A stretch of 64,000 bases of DNA, taken from contig NC_069087.1 of the NCBI RefSeq assembly GCF_947172395.1, positions 9,691,107-9,755,106 on the forward strand, written 5' to 3'. The translations under genes and the position numbers were made by a program. Source of the DNA: Bicyclus anynana. Taxonomy: Eukaryota > Arthropoda > Insecta > Lepidoptera > Nymphalidae. The notes beneath the pieces were generated by a model, which was given only the letters and a program-made list of their open reading frames with translations, made no database searches and was not told where the DNA came from. Shown piece by piece: positions 41,500 to 54,655 of the stretch (position 1 is the stretch's first letter; the number at the start of each line of letters is the position of its first letter).

Positions 41500-43455
41500 G
41501 TAACCTCTATATTTCATGAACAAATTCTTGTAATAATCAGTGAATTAATATTATAAAGAATTATCATAATCATAATTATAATCATTCTTTACAATATTGT
41601 TACATAAAATTATTAATTCTATATCTTAGTGAAGATGAAAGCGAATCAGATTGCCTTTAAGCATTTTTGTAAATAATAAATTTATCAACGGTATTATCGG
41701 TGAGAATAAATCTGTTTGCAAATTTAAAAAAATATTTTTATGTGATTAGAGGGAGGGTAAACCTTTCGTAACCCGTTACGGCGCGACTCTGTCTGGGTTC
41801 CATTTCTCTCACGGATACGGCAACAGGTTTAAGTTATCACTTCTCTCGAGCGTCCCTAGACGCACAGTTTGTTTTTTATCGAAATTTAAGATGGTACATC
41901 GTCCACCAGGTCAACTATTGTTCATTTTACAAACTTAATTAATGTGCTAATGAAATTAGTAGATTTCGTTCGCGCAAACGAGCACTACTTATTTCCGTTA
42001 AATTTTACTGAACGACAAAGGCGAAGGTTGCAAGCGCGAGGTCAGCTAACTGTGAGCGGGAGTTGGTCGCATAATGGATTGTTCTGTATCATATATATTA
42101 CGTATAAACGTTTAATTGTACGGTCCACTTTTAACGGCAGTATTCGGTCTAATGTGCGGTTGAAATATCACGTTAATAGTTACATCGTGTACACGGATAG
42201 CTGTATTTAAAGTCAACGCACCTGCATATTTTACTAATCGCGGTTGCATAATAATTCACAACGGAACAGTATTGTCACATTAATAATACCTATACTTACT
42301 AGTATAATAAAACTGTAATGGGACAAATTGTGTACATTGACGATATTTTTAAATATTTTTTTATTGGATACCAGCTGATTCAGCAAACGTTGTTTTGCCT
42401 TATCGCTATTCAAAAATTGGTGTTGATGGTGTATGGGTCAAAACTCAAAAGGGGAAAGCCCACCGGCCAATACAACGTCTGCCCCGGGGACCTAGGTATA
42501 CTCCCGTATACTCCAGGTATCCACCAGTTTGTGAACATGATAATATGATGTATTTATAAATAAGGATCTCGTTAAATAAGTGGCTTCATAAAAGTCTGTT
42601 TTTTAAAGAAAAAAAATAACACTCCCCTTGCTCGAAAAATTCGCCGGCATAACAAAGCGACGGAGTAATATTTGAAGCTGTATTATTTTTTTCTGTTACA
42701 AGCAAGAAAACGAACAAACAAACCAACCATAAGTCTTCAAAAAATGTTGTAAAACTTGGACTTTACGGTCAACGATCTTGGCTGGTCCGATGGGGACAAG
42801 TCAAGAACAATTAAAAATATCGTAAAACGTTGTAACAAACTTTTTTTGATAGTTATGATTTCGTAGAGTAGAATTATCAAGATCTTTTTAGATACAAGTA
42901 AACTGCCGGGTCGTGGTTCCTATTTTCGTCTGTCTGTCCGTATTTTGTCGGCATCCTGCCGAAACTACTTCCCGTCACGTCACCGTCCCGCCCCTGTACC
43001 TTACGTATAAAAAAAATTCGTCATAAATATACGTCATTGGCTTGGCACCGCCTTCAAAGTGATCAGAAGATAGCACGTACGATTTTTGTTTCGCTTTTTA
43101 GTTTATTTTATGATTTTGAAGTCGGAAAATTTTTTTTTATGTTTTTTTTTTTATTTTTACATTTTTAGTGATAGTTACTCCTGAACTAGCTTTAGGTTAT
43201 AACCTAAAGATTGACCTAAGAGCCCTAGTTTTTGTGGTTCTAACCTAACTTTAAATTTGACAAAATTAAACTTATAATTAACAATAACAACATTTTAGTA
43301 ATGAAAGAACAAATGTTTATAATTAAATCTTAAAACAAATTAAGAAACGCAGCCACTCCTCCGATTTTCGAAAGTTCCCGATCAATTTCTCCAGGATTCC
43401 ATTTTCAGATCCTGGTTTCCTTGTCATAGTACCACCCTCAAAACATCTTCTTTTC
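41500..43455. other. Noncoding stretch, probably dpy intron 1 or upstream DNA
   Basis: No supported coding sequence. A GC-richer piece at 41760-41860 and another at 42440-42500 may be eroded repeats. A/T homopolymer runs occur around 43120-43160. Confidence 0.45.
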
Positions 43456-43501
43456 AAAAGCGTCACAGTATGTGCTAAATTGCACATACTGTGACGCTTT
43501 T
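43456..43501. repeat. Perfect hairpin, 20-bp arms, 6-nt loop
   Basis: 43456-43475 (aaaagcgtcacagtatgtgc) is the exact reverse complement of 43482-43501. A second perfect hairpin starts 11 bp later. Confidence 0.95.
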
Positions 43502-43512
43502 ATAAAATTAAC

Positions 43513-43547
43513 TGAAACAAATGAATTAAATCAATTCATTTGTTTCA
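43513..43547. repeat. Perfect hairpin, 15-bp arms, 5-nt loop
   Basis: tgaaacaaatgaatt (43513-43527) pairs exactly with aattcatttgtttca (43533-43547). Confidence 0.95.
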
Positions 43548-45015
43548 CTTATTTTCACTTTAACACAAAATTACAGAACGGATTTTCATGAAAATTAAAT
43601 GGGACCAATCTAAAAGTATATTTCAAACAAAAACAGAATTATTAAAATTGGTTAATAAATGACGACGTTAGTAGGTAACAAATATTAAAAAAAGAAAAAA
43701 AAAAACATACGCGTCGAATTGAGAACCTTCTCCATTTTTGAAGTCGGTTAAAATGCTCTTTATATTTCTGCAAATGTATATATAATTGTTTAGCCTCACT
43801 TTAGCCTGTATTCTTTGCTGAAACTACCTCAATTACCTGAAAGTAATTTGTTCAAAGATAACATGTGCATATACACTTTGCCAGTTGTATTGACTTTTTA
43901 TGTCAGAAGATATGACAAGGATTATTATCGATTCAAGGATTTATAAATTGCGAAGTCTCAAATTGTTTGAGTTTTACGCAATGCTGCTGAGGCCACATGA
44001 GATTGATGCTCGACCGCTTTATAAATATTGTCTCTATGCTTCAGGCAGCCAACCTTGACATCTCAGAATGAATTCGTGATGTACAATTTTATTTTAATTA
44101 TTCACAGAACATAACACGAACGTTTAAATAATTTTAAAATACAAAACATAGCTACGAATTATTATTTTCAGCAATATTTTAAAAGAAAAATTTTATAAAA
44201 ATTATTAAAAAAAATAATTAGGTCTTCCAACATTTACATAAAATTGTATTTTTATAAGTGTATAAAATTATGACGAATCAGTTACGCCATTTTCTAAGTA
44301 GAAAATAGACTGAGTCGAACTTAACCAGGTAGTTATCAAACTTGTTTCCAAATATGCTTCTATTACAATTGTTCATTGCTTACTACTATTTAAATAATGA
44401 AGTCAAAGTAACATTTTGAAAAGAAACTTATTCAATACTGAGGTCCATAATCATTCGTCAATTTAATTTTTGTCTTGCATAATTGAAATGAAATGTAATA
44501 TAATGTAATTCAGTATATTGTAATGCAATGGTGTATCGTAAACTAAAATTCAAATATGTGTTCCATGTGTGTTCCAATCATCAATTGTGTCTGCATTCCC
44601 GGTCACTAATCCTAATAAAAGTTGTTACGTCAACGTTCTTTTCGGAAAACATAACAAGTTAGCGTGAATGTATCAAATCAGGCGTAAAATCTGTGCATTC
44701 GTATGAACTTGCTTGCGCCATTCACTTTCACGTCTTGTCGTCTGTAGTCGAACGCCGCGCCCGCTTGGACGGAAAGTAGGCTGCAAACAATGCCTATATG
44801 CCAGTTTCTCTCTTGAGAAATGATTCTTCATTACCGATTGTGTAGCGTCGCAACCTTTAATCATACCCCAGCTAAGAGTATGTCCGTGTAGCAGGTAACA
44901 ATATCTACGTATACTTACTTTCTTTTTACTGCCTACGTTTAGTTAATGTAATTTTAAGTAAATTTTAGAATAGCTTCTATTTTTTTACTTTGATACATAA
45001 TTTATTTAATTTGAT
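43548..45015. other. Noncoding stretch, no gene seen
   Basis: AT-rich, with a GC-richer piece at about 44700-44850 that may be an old repeat. The open frame there (44673-44864) shows no recognisable domain. Confidence 0.45.
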
Positions 45016-45310
45016 AGCCCAGTGAATATGACCTCTGTCTTCGATTCATAGGGAGTAGGTTAGAATCTGGTCTGGGGTATTAACCTCTAACTTTTCAGTT
45101 ATGTGCAGTTTAAGAAATTATAAAATATCAGGTGTCTCAAACGGAAGGAAAATATCGTGAGGAAACCTACAAACTGAGAATTTTCTTAAACCTCTACGTG
45201 TGTGAAGTCTGCCAATCCGCATTAGGCCAGCTTGGTGGACTATTAACCTAACCCCTGTCATTCTGAGAGGAAACTTGTACTCAACAATAAGCCGAGTATG
45301 GGTTGTTAAT
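45016..45310 (+). mobile_element. SINE family B, diverged copy
   Basis: Head atagcccagtgaatatgacc, degraded B box (ggttagaatctgg), and the same body as 40889-41180, including gtgtgaagtctgccaatccg and cattctgagaggaaac. More diverged than the copy at 40889. Confidence 0.72.
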
Positions 45311-47113
45311 GATCATACTTATATTTAAAAATATATGAAGTGAAACAGTGGTTAAGCTATTGGTTAATTAAATATGATGATTTTAAAAGAGCATCTATTT
45401 AGTTTATTGCCGAATTTTCTCAGCAGAACCTGCTTTCTATATTGTATTTAATTGTAGTCTCTACAACTAGTCCTACTTGACGTTCTAAAAGTGCTTGTAA
45501 ATCGAGCTTACGAACTTTACGAATTCTGAATTTTGAAGCATTTAAAGTTACCTGCTAAACGGCACACATCACAGTCGTAGTATGTACTTATCACTAGTGA
45601 TGTCCCTGACCGATAATCAGTGCTCGCGTTGCATGCAATGTGTATCAAATTTTAATGAATTTTTAGAAAAAATAATAATGAGTTTTAATGTAAGTACAAA
45701 ATTGCCAGTAAGAAATAAATCTTAAATTGATAACGTTAAGCCAACAATAATATTACAAAAGACATTAATCACAATTTACGTCGGCATCTATGACTGCTTA
45801 TAAGCTTTTATTTGATTGTTCAGTTCATTTAAAATTCAAAGTCATTGTTTTGCAAATCAGTTTCCGATTCATTATGTATTCTATCAGACAGTAGATCCGT
45901 TTGTACAGGTTCCGAAAATGACGAGAACAATCTGTCCAATAAATCTCATACGTTGAGTCCCGTCGGTGGCGAGACGTCATGTGTCGTGCCTGTTCCTACG
46001 CTGATAATATCTATTAAAGGAGAAAGAGCCGCTCGTGTGTAACTAAGTTCCGGTGACGGGGACGGCGACGTCGCGCCTGAATCGCGACAGGAATAATTAA
46101 AATGTCTTTATCTATTCACGTATAGTGTACTCGCGAGTCATTTTCAAGTTAATAATTTCCAAGCCATTTCACCAGACTTGTTTATAATATTTTACTAACC
46201 GACGCCCCGCGTATTCACGCGCGTAGTTCCCGGTCCCGTCAGAATATAGCGATATAATATCCTAGGCCACAATTGTCGTGACTTACTAATGGTAAAAGAA
46301 TTTTCAAAATTGATTCAATAGATACAGTGATTACCCCCTATCACAAACTTTCTTTGTATATTGAGTTATAATTATAATTAGTCTACATTAATAACTATGA
46401 GCGAATAGAATATGAAAGGAAAATATGGAACAAAATGCTTCATTGAGGGTTACTTTTCTGAGATCAGTTTTTTTTGGTAATAATAAAACATTACGCCTTT
46501 AAAAGTTCGCATGGGTAATGAGAGAAACGTAATTTTTCTTTGTAACATAAAGTATGGGAATGGTTATACTAAATACAGATAGTATATTACACACTATATA
46601 CACTTAATACACTTAATAGATAGCAATGTTTATTGTAAAATAAGCTATAAATTTATACAGGAGTATAAGAAAACAAACAAGATTAATCAATACCTACCAT
46701 AAACAGAGGTTCATCACAAAAAGGAACATTTATATGAAATTTCTCACAGACATGGGAGATTGATGGCATACCTACGCGTGAGAGTATGGGACGGGCTTTG
46801 TGCTCGTACATTGGAATGGAATGACATAACGGGCGTTGTCATCGGTCGACTGCCCACCGACGGCGACGCAACAGGTGCTGCCTCACTCGCTTGTAGAGCC
46901 GCAGCCCGCAACCATCTGTGCTAATTCGCCGGTCCCTCGGATAATGATAGGTACCTACGAGTATCAAGTTTTATAACCGATACTATTTCAACCACAAAAA
47001 GCCGTGACATGTGAAAGTAATCGTTCTGTGCCAACATATTGCTTATTTCAGTGCACTAGGTCCGTAACTTTACGGCCAACTGAATAACTTGATAGATGAT
47101 CATTTAAAAATTT
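45311..47113. other. Noncoding stretch with GC-richer patches
   Basis: Patches richer in CpG lie at 46030-46085 and 46790-46935. The piece at about 46195-46265 (gcgcgtagttcccggtcccg) resembles a common lepidopteran dispersed repeat. The small open frame 45845-46042 is unsupported. Confidence 0.4.
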
Positions 47114-47155
47114 AGGAACTACTTGTTAATGACTTGGTCTTAACAAGTAGTTCCT
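47114..47155. repeat. Perfect hairpin, 16-bp arms, 10-nt loop
   Basis: aggaactacttgttaa (47114-47129) pairs exactly with ttaacaagtagttcct (47140-47155). Confidence 0.93.
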
Positions 47156-48184
47156 AGGTCACTTAGATACAGATAGAGGAAGGTAACTGTAATCATCGTA
47201 ACTATACAAAAATTAAAGAAAATGTGAGAAAAATGTAAACGGGTATAACAGAAAGGAGAAATCGTACAAAAATGAATGTGGTTGAAAAACAATAACAAAA
47301 GATATGATCACTACGCTAGAGGAATAACTTCTCTAACGAACTAAGAATTGTGAGCATGTCGAAATGTCTTAAGAGAACTTTTTTTGATCTACAGTTGATT
47401 ACAATTAACTTGTTTGTGGGAATGGCATGCAATAAGAACAAAGAGGCCTTGAAGCAAGCATTTGTTTAGCGGTACCACGCTTCAGCGAAACTGCTATATA
47501 TGTACTTAAAACACACCTAGTGTGGTCAAAATAAAAAGACAAAATGGGTTTAATGATAGTCTTAGGGACAGGCTCTAATGTACCGATTGATGTGTGATCG
47601 CCTCTGATGTTCAAATTCTAACACAGAATAATTTTGCTCTTCATATTAGGTTCATTTCTTTTCATGTAGAGTCAAGTTATTACACACAACCCTAGCGGGT
47701 TATACCCTAGGAATAATGACTTCTCTGGAATTCGCTTGTCATTTTTAGTTGTGACTACTTAAAATAAACAAATTTTAAAATTGGATTTGTTATTAAATAG
47801 TCATTTCATGAACATAATTCATTCATAATTCATTTCATTGTGATTTTAAGGGATTCTATAACTTCATTATTTTCTGATTTCACTAGTTGGCTTTCCATTT
47901 ATGGGGAATGGGTTTCTGTAAATAATGTTATCACTTAAATATTAAAACGATGGTCTACATCGTTTTTTCTAATTCCCGTACAATGTCATTATCATTATCA
48001 AAAAAACTTCAAACAACGAAGTGAAAAACACGAATAAATTTTGTCCAAATTAACTCTCTGAACTACCTTTTACATTGTTTTCTTATAATGAGTAGGTCAA
48101 TCCATCAACACAATCTCATAATTTGAAAATCCTACATTAATAAATCTTTACTCACATACATTTTTTACTTTTACTATTTTACTT
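47156..48184. other. Noncoding stretch, nothing recognised
   Basis: AT-rich; no supported open frame, no repeat ends. Confidence 0.5.
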
Positions 48185-48485
48185 TTATTCTTTATAAGTT
48201 AGCTCTTGACAATTATCTCACCTGATGGTAAGTGATAATGCAACCTCTTCTAACTTGTTAGGAGGAGGATGAAAATCCATACCCCTTCTACACGACATCG
48301 TACAGGAACGCTAAATCGCTTTGAGTTACATATTTGCCGCTAGGGTGGTAACTAGCCACGGCGAAATCCCCCCAGCCAGACCTGGACCCATTAAAAAAAC
48401 CTCAATCGGCCCAACCGGGGATGGAACCCAAACCCAACTCCGTCTTGTAAATCCACCACGCATACCACTGAACCACGAAGGTCGT
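48185..48485 (-). mobile_element. SINE family C, minus orientation, copy 1
   Basis: On the minus strand it starts with a tRNA-like head (ggttcagtggtatgcgtgg, B-box-like ggttccatccc), followed by the body with ctagccacgg and ending at a ttattctttataagttagc segment. Matching copies lie at 51640-51925 (minus) and 55560-55700 (plus, partial). Confidence 0.7.
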
Positions 48486-49469
48486 CCAATTCTGATTCCG
48501 ATGATCATCTGATGTTGATGATAATGACGATTTAGATGAGTTCCCTTAATGTCTCCATGGCATCATCAGATCCAGACATTATGACTATAGGACTAACAGG
48601 ACTCCCTAACCCTTTCAAACAAAAAAGAATTATCCAAATCAGTTCGGGCATCTTCGAGCAATCGTAATCGTATGTACCTAATATAAAAAAATAAAAAAAG
48701 ATCAAACGAATTGTGAACTTCCTCCATATCCTTTTGAACTTGTTTAATGACACAATTTAATGAATGTATAATAATTAATCTACGTATATTTTCAGAAGTC
48801 GTCTGAAAACTCTTCAACGCGTTCACGTTATTATTTGAGATCCAAACTGATCCATGCGTCAGGTGATCCAAGAGCTGGCGTTATTTGGCCCAAACGATTC
48901 GACCGTATTGTTCATCGATAACTTATTATTTTTTTTTTATAATTCAGTGTTTGGTAAGTAATTAAAAGAAATACAGTGACATCAACCAGATCCGGTATGA
49001 TTCATAAATTGAAGGTAAACACGCTTTCTATATACCAGTGCTGCGTAGGCACGGCATAGTGGGTATATAATAACTGTGATACATACAGAGAATTTATATT
49101 TCGAATTAAAAAATATACCTTTTTCAAGTTTTACTTTTTCAGGTTCTTTCATGTATTTATAATAATAAAGTCCTTTGCCACGTCTGTCTGTTTATCTGTT
49201 CTAGGTAAACTGGAAAACTGAAAGAATAAATTTAATGCAGTTTTCCTCAATAGATTAAGAAAGTCATGAGAAAGGTTTAGATATATAATTTGTCAAGGTT
49301 TCGTGTAAGTTAAGTGCACAAAAAAAGCCTGCTAGAGCTTTTATCAAAAACACTGCTTTACCTTTTGAGATAGGTACAATATAACAAAACACTGCCTGAT
49401 AGCAGGTTATAGGGTATTCATTTTATAAGATGTACAAAAAAAACCGTATCAAAAATATACCTAATAAAA
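48486..49469. other. Noncoding stretch, nothing recognised
   Basis: AT-rich. The overlapping minus-strand open frames at 48532-48871 have no recognisable domain and no partner exon. Confidence 0.45.
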
Positions 49470-49674
49470 AAGAGCCACGCGCAGTGGAGAGATTCGTAGA
49501 TTAATTTAGCACTTTAATTTCCAATACGAGGATGGTTCTTACAGATTTTTTTTTAGGGTAGGGGTAGGAGTAGTGAAGAGGTAGGGGTAGGGTAGTTGTA
49601 GGGTAGGAGCAGGGTAGGTAGTGGTAGGGAAAAAGTGCACAAAAGTCAAAGCGAAGCTTGACAGGGTCCGCTAG
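49470..49674 (+). mobile_element. Probable Helitron-like or related repeat ending CTAG/T
   Basis: It contains cacgcgcagtggagagattc and a run of ggggtaggg-type units (about 49556-49630), and ends gcttgacagggtccgctag just before T. The end matches the CTAG-T pattern, but no convincing terminal hairpin is visible. Confidence 0.4.
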
Positions 49675-51639
49675 TTAATATTAAAGGTAATACACTGACT
49701 GAAGTATTAACCTTTCATCTATTAAAGCTACTTGTAAAAGCATTGAAGTTTCCTTTTGTGACACATAATCACGGAGAAAGTATTTTTATAACTTTTACGT
49801 TAAAGGTTAAAGAGGAAAACAGTGGATAGAAGAGGTGGAACTTTGTATGAAAGTCTGTTCTTTAAAGTTATTCAGAGGTTTCTACACAGGCGGAGCCGCG
49901 GTCGTCGGAGAATTTTTTTAACATGCCCACTCTACTATACCTACCTACTTACTACTTATCTACTATACGTACTTTAAATGAGGTTTGAATTTATGCACTA
50001 AGAGTAGGTAAGTACCTACCTACTCGTTTTTGTGGCTGCTTCGTAAAATTTTATTAATGGCTCAAGTTTAAATTTTTTGCATTAAATTCCATCACTGAAA
50101 TGAAAACGTGTTTTATTGTAGGTAAATAGATATTTTTATAATATAAAATTATGTAGATACCTACGCGTTTTCTTAAAAAAAAAGTTGAATTATGATAAGA
50201 GATGGGGCCCTGCTGTGAGTTATAATACGAGTAGGTGCTACTGAATGATAACTCGCTACATAGAACAATGAATAAGTAACTCGCTGAATTGGATAAGCGA
50301 ATTTTCCGTTGATTTATCAATAAGGTCGTGATAAACAGACAGGTAGACAACAAAGTTTAATTTTTCTTTTTGACATACGGAACCCGAAATCACTCTCTCT
50401 ACATCCTACGTACCTACTCTACATATATCTACGACCAGTCAACCTTTCCTACTAACCTTTTCAAAGTTCATCTAACCTCGAAAGGTTCACTCACGATTAG
50501 ATAAAGTCTGTTTACCAATAATTTACCTTTGTTTCTTCAACTTGAAAACGAAATTATAAAATCCTAAAGATAGCCAGGACAAAAATATAAAAATCTCTAT
50601 AGTATATTTTAAATGAATAACGTTTTAGTCAACATGGTTTTCCCAATTGGATTCGTTCGAGATAGACTAAAATAGGTGACCGTACAAACATAATATTCAA
50701 TTGTAAAATACTTAATAATTACTTACCTAACTGACTGGCATAATCACCTAACTAATCGACATATTTAAAAAGCAGAATCATATAAAATTTACTACCGACT
50801 TATGTTAAGTAAGTAACTACTTAAATTAAAATGTTTAAGTAGTACTTAACTTGAAATAAGTAAAATAATAAAGCGCTTAAGAATTTTTGGATATTTACAT
50901 TTAAAAGTGAGGGAAAGGACGATTATTAGTTTTTTAAGGTATAGGAGGTTTATAGGTTTCAGAAAGTTTTTTAGTGTTCCGAACTTACATAGTACAAAAA
51001 CGGAACCCTTATGATATCACTTGCACACATTTTAATGTCTGTCTGTTTTCTCCGAATGTACTGAACCAATTCTATTGAAATTTTACACATATCAATTCTC
51101 GTGACCCAAATACAGAGATGTATTGTGAATAGGTAAAATATGAAAATGGGGGGCACTTATGGGGGTGATGGAAAGTTGAAAAAAATACTTTTACAAACTT
51201 CATTGTGTGATACATCAAATGAAAAGTCTTAATAAGAAGATTTTACTTGAAGATTTCTGGAAAATTTTTAAAATCTGAAATATTTGAATATGGAGGTCAC
51301 TTTTGGGGGCAAGACGGAAAATTAAAAAAAAAATTAAAATCTCAATGATCTTAAGCCCACCAACCAAGAATGGGCCAACCACCATGGTGGGCTTAAGCTC
51401 CAATTCCTTATACGCGGAGAGAGCTGGTTTTGTAGCGGGCGACTAAAAATAGGGTCATGATGATGGTGCAATACGAGACTCAGGCGGCGCACGCGTCAAA
51501 CGCAACATTTTATCGCACTGGACGTGGAAATGACGTCATTAGTACGCAGCGCACGCACTGTCGCGACGCGTCTAATGTCTTTCAACTAAAGCTGTACTTG
51601 ACGACTTTTGTGGATCCTGTAGGAATAATTTTTATTTTA
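49675..51639. other. Noncoding stretch with repeat fragments
   Basis: 50975-51160 resembles a reverse-oriented dispersed repeat (aaaacggaacccttatgata). 51350-51420 is a GC-richer repeat fragment (catggtgggcttaagctcc). No supported coding sequence. Confidence 0.4.
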
Positions 51640-51925
51640 TTTGTTTTTTTTTTATTCTTTACAAGTTAGCCCTTGACTGCAATCTCACCTGATGGTAAGT
51701 AATGATGCAATTTAAGATGAAAACGGGCCAACTTGTTAGAAGGAGGATGAAAACGCTAAATCGCTTGGCGGTACGTCTTTGTCAGTAGGGTGGTAACTAT
51801 TTACGGCCGAAGCTTTCCACCAGCCAGACCTGGATCAATTAAGAAAACCTCAATCGACCCAGCCGTTGATCGAACCCAGGACCTCTGTCTTGTAAATCCA
51901 CCACTGCGCCATGCATATTCCTGTA
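51640..51925 (-). mobile_element. SINE family C, minus orientation, copy 2
   Basis: Aligned throughout with 48185-48485: tttattctttacaagttagc at the 3' end, agggtggtaact in the middle, and at the 5' end a tRNA-like head whose minus strand reads gcgcagtggtggatttacaa with B box gggttcgatcaac. Confidence 0.72.
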
Positions 51926-53039
51926 CGTTATTCTTAAACGCAGCTACAGCTACAGGTGCTAATAAAATCAGCGGCTTTATTTGGCGTTTGAAGCTATTCA
52001 TAATTCGGGAAAATAGTTACAAAAAATAGGTGCCTACGTCACGTTCGACACGTGACTAAAATACAGTAATATTTAATGGTATTGATAAAAAAACAACACG
52101 CCCATTTTAAATGCTGCTTGATTGCCCTGATATATGTAATATAAACAAGTTACCTATTTAATATTAATTGATGTGACTATCATGTTGAAATAACTGTGGT
52201 GAATTGATTGTGAGTATTTGAGCAGTTTTTGTATGTATATGAATTTCCTTATTATTTGTGGCCACCCTGAATGAACCTGTGCCCACCCTAGGTTTCTGGG
52301 CTACCAATATGGAATTCTATTATGATACTAATAATGGACTTGATGTCGGGGGCCAGGCCCGCCCTAGGAAATAATCCTAGATACGCCAATTGGCAGAACA
52401 TACGCCTAATTAGGTATCAACAAGTAGATCGTCAAACTAATTCGATTACATCACATTACTTTAGTACGTGTCTGCGGATGCCACTAAGGAAATCGGCCAG
52501 CCTTTATATGGAGATGAAGGAGCAGGTACAGCTTACATAAGTAGAGCTCGCACGCCATCTAGTGAAACTGACCATCGTTTTGTAACACCATTACGTTTAT
52601 ACGAACGCCGAGCATACCGCAATAACTTTCAACGTGCTTTCTTATGCAATCCGCCGTTTTAATAGTTTCGTTTACAGTACGTATCAATGACAAAAGCTGC
52701 AGACAGTTATTCGTTTTACATTACTTATAACCCATAAAATAGTTATAAATATCTACATATAAACTTTTTTATTTTCAGTCTACAAATGTATTAGATAATC
52801 TAGTCGGAAAATAAATTTTCAGTATATACTTACCTACCTAAGTAACGAATATATTACTTACTAAAGCAAGTAGGTCTACAATAGCGGTAAGTGACATATG
52901 GAATACAAATATTCCAATAAGAATACAGATTTAAGTAAGCGTAAAAATATTAGTTGAACGCAGTCGTTAATATTTATGAAGTGAATGTTCTGTACTCTGT
53001 AGTGTTGTGTACGGAACAAATGTTATTTGAATGAGAGCA
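51926..53039. other. Noncoding stretch, nothing recognised
   Basis: AT-rich. Short open frames at 52322-52662 carry no recognisable domain. Confidence 0.45.
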
Positions 53040-53545
53040 GAATGGAGAGTAGAGGAGAATGCGAGCGGTCGGGGGTCGCGGGTGGTTGCGCCACGAGCGG
53101 GCGAGCGCGGATGCCAACCTTGAGATCATCGGTGAGTGCGGGAGCAGTAATGTACGGGGCTCATTCCTCCCGGTGCAAGCGATCCGCCTTCCCTCGCAAG
53201 GCGAACAGCCGTTAGGTAACTCCGTGGAACGGCCGCGCACCGTCGACAGTGGTACTTTGTAGTGATACACTATCCGTCTGTATGACTAAAAACACACTAT
53301 CACAACACTGCACCTACGGCGCTCCAGAGCTGGAGCTAACTGACACTCGGAGAACGGAACGTAGCGACGCAGTTCGATTTGCACGCACGACCAGCGAAAT
53401 GGTCGGAGTGAGACTGGTGGCGGCGCGGAAGGCTGCTGCGCGCGCGCCCTTGCCCCGACCCCCCGCCGCCCGCCGTCGAGGCTCTCACCGGCCAAGCTTT
53501 TGCGTGCCCGGACTCTAGAGATAATAAAACTGCAAGGGTGATAAA
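53040..53545. promoter_or_regulatory. CpG-rich patch, candidate promoter/first-exon region
   Basis: The most sustained GC- and CpG-rich stretch in the window outside exon 24. On the minus strand TCAGT at 53339-53343 matches the insect initiator, and CCG|gtgaga at 53489/53488 is a possible donor. On the plus strand TCG|gtgagt at 53131/53132 is a strong donor. The dpy leader exon needs an upstream noncoding exon, and this is a plausible site about 13 kb away. Composition and short motifs only; no direct evidence. Confidence 0.25.
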
Positions 53546-54474
53546 CGCCAAAGCCAAACCGGCTGGTTACCCGAGCGGCGAGCGAGACACATTTTTTGTG
53601 TGGTTTTATATTTCAAAAGGCTTTTGATACCACTCTCTCTCTTTCTTTTTTTCTCTAGCTAGAAAAAACTAATAAAGTACCTTTGAACCCGTAGAATGCC
53701 TTAATCTATCATATTTTCAAGGTGAATGACATCATGGTGTCAAAGAGTTCAACCAACAAATAACTAAATTAATTAGACACAATATGGTCACTGTGGCTGT
53801 GGTATGTATAGTGGCATGTATATGAGCAATTACGATCCTTCAAATTAAGTTAAAAATAAAATAGTTTTTGTAGCTACTGTGCGTCTATTAGCATCCTCGG
53901 CGCGCAGTGATGCGATTGAGCGGCTAAGGACAGGTCTACACTCACACGTCATATACTCGTAGTTACTAACTTAAAAAGGATTCTAAAGAAATTCAAATTT
54001 TTTTATAATTATAAAAAAAGAGCCATTATCAAATTGGTATGCAAACATTTACACACATTTTCACAGTTTTTCAGTTTTTTTTTTCATGTTCTAAACTCCT
54101 CACTGTAAACATATACGAGTAATGCTCTTCCAACTATAAATTGTTAATATCTGTTTTTATCCGACTGCAAGAAGGGTTATGTTTTCGCGCGTATCTTGTA
54201 CGTATGTATGTAATATTCTTTATTACCTCATATCTTCCAAACCGCTGAACGGATTTACCTAATTAAGATATCGTTAGATTTGTCTTAATAATCCAAGTGT
54301 TCTTAGATAGGTGAAATTTAAAAGTAAACCAACACGACGACTGTGTGACGCTAAAGACTCGAGGTGAAAAAAAATGATTTTTCGAATATTGTGATATGGG
54401 TATTAAATTCAAGGCCTCATCAAGAGGATTTCAAATGATATATCATGGCCACATTAAAAAAATAGTACAACTTG
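53546..54474. other. Noncoding stretch, nothing recognised
   Basis: AT-rich apart from a short GC-richer piece near 53895-53935. No supported coding sequence. Confidence 0.45.
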
Positions 54475-54655
54475 TCATGTGTCTCAAACGGTGAAGGAAA
54501 AACATCGTAAGAAAACCTGCATACCAGAGAATTAAGAAAATTTCAATCCGCATTGGTCCAGCGTGGTGGACTATTAGCCTAAGTCCTCTCATTCTGAGAG
54601 GAGACCCGAGCTCAGCAGTGAGCCGAATATTGGTTGATAATGATGAATTACGAAT
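54475..54655 (+). mobile_element. SINE family B, 5'-truncated copy
   Basis: It lacks the tRNA-like head and begins within the body (gtctcaaacggtgaaggaaa). It shares ccgcattggtccagcgtgg and ctcattctgagaggagac with 40889-41180 and has a short internal deletion relative to it. Confidence 0.7.

Noticed and set aside
48321..48512. Short open frames on both strands at 48321-48512 and 51790-52029
   Set aside because: They lie within SINE family C copies and reflect the repeat, not a gene.
53249..53518. Overlapping open frames in the CpG-rich patch read as small Arg-rich proteins
   Set aside because: Low-complexity translations in several frames on both strands are expected from GC-rich DNA without stops; no domain was seen.
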